A stretch of 64,000 nucleotides of DNA, from positions 6,994,001 to 7,058,000 of the forward strand of contig NZ_CP109171.1 in NCBI RefSeq assembly GCF_036246005.1. The letters are read 5' to 3'. The stretch is from Streptomyces sp. NBC_01723. Its GTDB lineage: Bacteria; Actinomycetota; Actinomycetes; Streptomycetales; Streptomycetaceae. Both the position numbers and the translations under genes were made by a program. Shown here piece after piece: positions 62,379-64,000 of the stretch (positions are counted from its first letter, which is position 1; each line of letters begins with the position of its first letter). The notes below the pieces were generated by a model. That model was not told where the DNA came from. It did not search any database and saw only the letters and a list, made by a program, of their open reading frames with translations.

Positions 62379-64000
62379 CGAACGATTCCGTCGAGCCGTA
62401 TGTCGAAGCGCTGCGCAGCGCACTGAAGGAAGTGCAGGCACTGCGGCAGCAGAACCATCGGCTGGCGGCCGTGCTGACCGAACCCGTAGCGATCATCGGC
62501 ATGGCGTGTCATTACCCCGGCGACGCGGACTCCCCAGACGCGCTCTGGCAGCTGCTGCTCGACGAGACGGACGCGATCTCCTCGTTCCCCCACGACCGGG
62601 GCTGGGATCTGGACACGCTCTTCGACCCAGACCCGCACCACCACGGCACCTCCTACACCCGTCAAGGAGGCTTCCTGAGCCGGGCCGACCAGTTCGACGC
62701 CTCCTTCTTCGGGATCAGCGACCTGGAGGCGTTGTCCATGGACCCCCAGCAACGGCTTCTGCTCGAAACCGCCTGGGAGGGCGTCGAGGACGCCCGGATC
62801 GACCCAACGACCCTGCGCGAGACCAATACCGGTGTCTTCATCGGCAGCAACGCCCAGGAGTACCCCACGCTCGCCACCGAGCGCCTCGGTGATGTCGAGG
62901 GCATGGTCATCACCGGCAGCGCCACGAGCATCATGTCCGGCCGTATCGCCTACCACCTCGGTCTGACCGGCCCGGCACTCACCGTGGACACCGCGTGCTC
63001 CTCATCGCTGGTGGCTCTGCACCAGGCCGCCCGATCACTGCGCACACAGGAGTGTGACCTGGCTCTGGTCGGTGGCGCCACGGTGATGTCGACGCCGACA
63101 GCGTTCATTGAGTTCTCCCGCCAGCAGGCGCTGGCGCCCGACGGGCGCTGCAAACCGTTTGCGGCCGCGTCCGACGGAACCGGCTTCGCCGAGGGAGTCG
63201 GGATCGTGGTGGTGGAGCGGCTGTCCGACGCGGTGAGTCGCGGACGCCGGATACACGCGGTGATCAGAGGCAGCGCGGTGAACGCAGACGGAACGTCGAA
63301 CGGACTGACCGCACCCAGTGGTGCCGCGCAGCAGAGGGTGATTCGCCGGGCGCTCGCCGACGCGCGGATCAGCGCCGCGGATGTCGATGTCGTGGAGGCG
63401 CACGGCACCGGAACCGAACTCGGCGACTCCGTCGAAGCCGCCGCGCTCCTGGCCACGTACGGCCAGGAGCGCCAGGCCCACGAGCCGCTCCTTTTGGGCA
63501 CACTGAAACCCAACATCGGTCACACACAGGCATCCTCCGGCATCGCCAGTGTGATCAAGGTTGCGCAGGCGATGAAGGCGGGAGTGCTGCCGAAGACGCT
63601 GCACATCGATCGGCCGCACCCCGCAGTGGACTGGGCCGGCGGACACGTCGAGCTGATCGACAGAACCAGGAAGTGGCCGGAGATCGAACACCCAAGGCGT
63701 GCGGGCATCACCGCGTTGGGCATGAGCGGCACCAATGCTCACGTGATCCTGGAACAGCACCCGTCCACAGAACCGGACCGCGCACCCGGGCGCACGCCGC
63801 CGGTGCTGCCGTGGCCGGTCTCCGGACACTCGGCGGCCGCACTGGGCGCCCAGGCCCGGCGGCTGGCCGAACACCTCGACGCCCGTCCCGCCCCACACCC
63901 CACGGACCTCGCGTGGTCACTGGCGCACACCCGCGCGGCACACACCCACCGGGCCGTGGTGGTCGGGAGCGGCCTAGACGACCTGCGCGCGGGCCTGGCG
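62375..64000 (+). CDS. Next modular PKS protein, N-terminal part (KS and linker), truncated by window end
   Basis: GTG at 62375 overlaps the previous stop (GTGA), with GGAGGAG upstream. Residues 5-35 form the N-terminal docking coiled coil (YVEALRSALKEVQALRQQNH). The KS domain follows with Cys208 in LTVDTACSSSLVALHQAARS, EAHGTGTELGDSVEA and LKPNIGHTQASSGIAS, then GTNAHVILEQ and the start of the KS-AT linker (VLPWPVSGHSAAALGAQARR). This is an ordinary extending KS. The frame is open to the last base. It should receive the chain from the preceding protein. Confidence 0.93.
   Translation, partial: MTNDSVEPYVEALRSALKEVQALRQQNHRLAAVLTEPVAIIGMACHYPGDADSPDALWQLLLDETDAISSFPHDRGWDLDTLFDPDPHHHGTSYTRQGGFLSRADQFDASFFGISDLEALSMDPQQRLLLETAWEGVEDARIDPTTLRETNTGVFIGSNAQEYPTLATERLGDVEGMVITGSATSIMSGRIAYHLGLTGPALTVDTACSSSLVALHQAARSLRTQECDLALVGGATVMSTPTAFIEFSRQQALAPDGRCKPFAAASDGTGFAEGVGIVVVERLSDAVSRGRRIHAVIRGSAVNADGTSNGLTAPSGAAQQRVIRRALADARISAADVDVVEAHGTGTELGDSVEAAALLATYGQERQAHEPLLLGTLKPNIGHTQASSGIASVIKVAQAMKAGVLPKTLHIDRPHPAVDWAGGHVELIDRTRKWPEIEHPRRAGITALGMSGTNAHVILEQHPSTEPDRAPGRTPPVLPWPVSGHSAAALGAQARRLAEHLDARPAPHPTDLAWSLAHTRAAHTHRAVVVGSGLDDLRAGLA

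Overview
The window looks like chromosomal DNA of a Streptomyces-type actinomycete. It is GC-rich, with frequent GTG starts and 4-base GTGA or ATGA stop/start overlaps. It carries a small gene close to the Streptomyces DUF6243 type, a PaoABC-like molybdenum enzyme operon and a modular type I polyketide synthase. Everything below comes from reading the sequence; no database search was possible.

Region 1 (1-18.2 kb) is a defence-gene island inside a stack of insertion sequences. After the 3' end of a molybdopterin oxidase gene come pieces of an IS3 element. That element is split by an IS5-type copy, and the IS5 copy is itself split by a 15,373-bp segment (2010-17382) flanked by a TCG repeat. 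The two IS5 halves (414 and 433 bp) add up to one 844-bp element plus 3 bp. The segment holds a CRISPR-like repeat pair, a coupled pair of small unknown genes, a PD-(D/E)xK-like gene, a coupled pair with an HESSH metal-binding motif, a Gabija-like pair (OLD/TOPRIM ATPase and UvrD-like helicase), a DUF6243 gene, and a DUF4365/APAZ gene overlapping the start of a short Argonaute that is broken off after about 80 residues next to an IS1380 element.

Region 2 (18.2-28.4 kb) is IS-rich and degraded. It has a deleted Tn3 transposase, several IS5-type copies and a frameshifted serine recombinase. Between them is an A/T-richer pair: a 96-residue Pup-like protein ending in GGQ and, 3 bp downstream, an ATP-grasp ligase. 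This is the best candidate here for an undescribed system. A 275-residue protein of unknown function lies nearby.

Region 3 (28.4-36 kb) is a Tat-exported aldehyde-oxidoreductase operon (2Fe-2S, FAD/4Fe-4S and Moco subunits, then a broken XdhC-type maturation gene) divergent from a LysR gene, with a perfect palindrome between them. An AraC regulator divergent from a SnoaL-like gene follows. Region 4 (36-46.6 kb) is another IS pile-up, with nested and tandem IS5 copies around a quinone-oxidoreductase/TetR divergent pair.

Region 5 (46.6-64 kb) is the edge of a polyketide cluster. A fatty acyl-AMP ligase and a KAS III-like enzyme are translationally coupled on the minus strand. They diverge, across 1.7 kb with no recognised gene, from a 3759-residue PKS (KSQ-AT-ACP, KS-AT-ACP, KS-AT-DH*-KR-ACP). 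The next PKS gene overlaps it and runs off the window.
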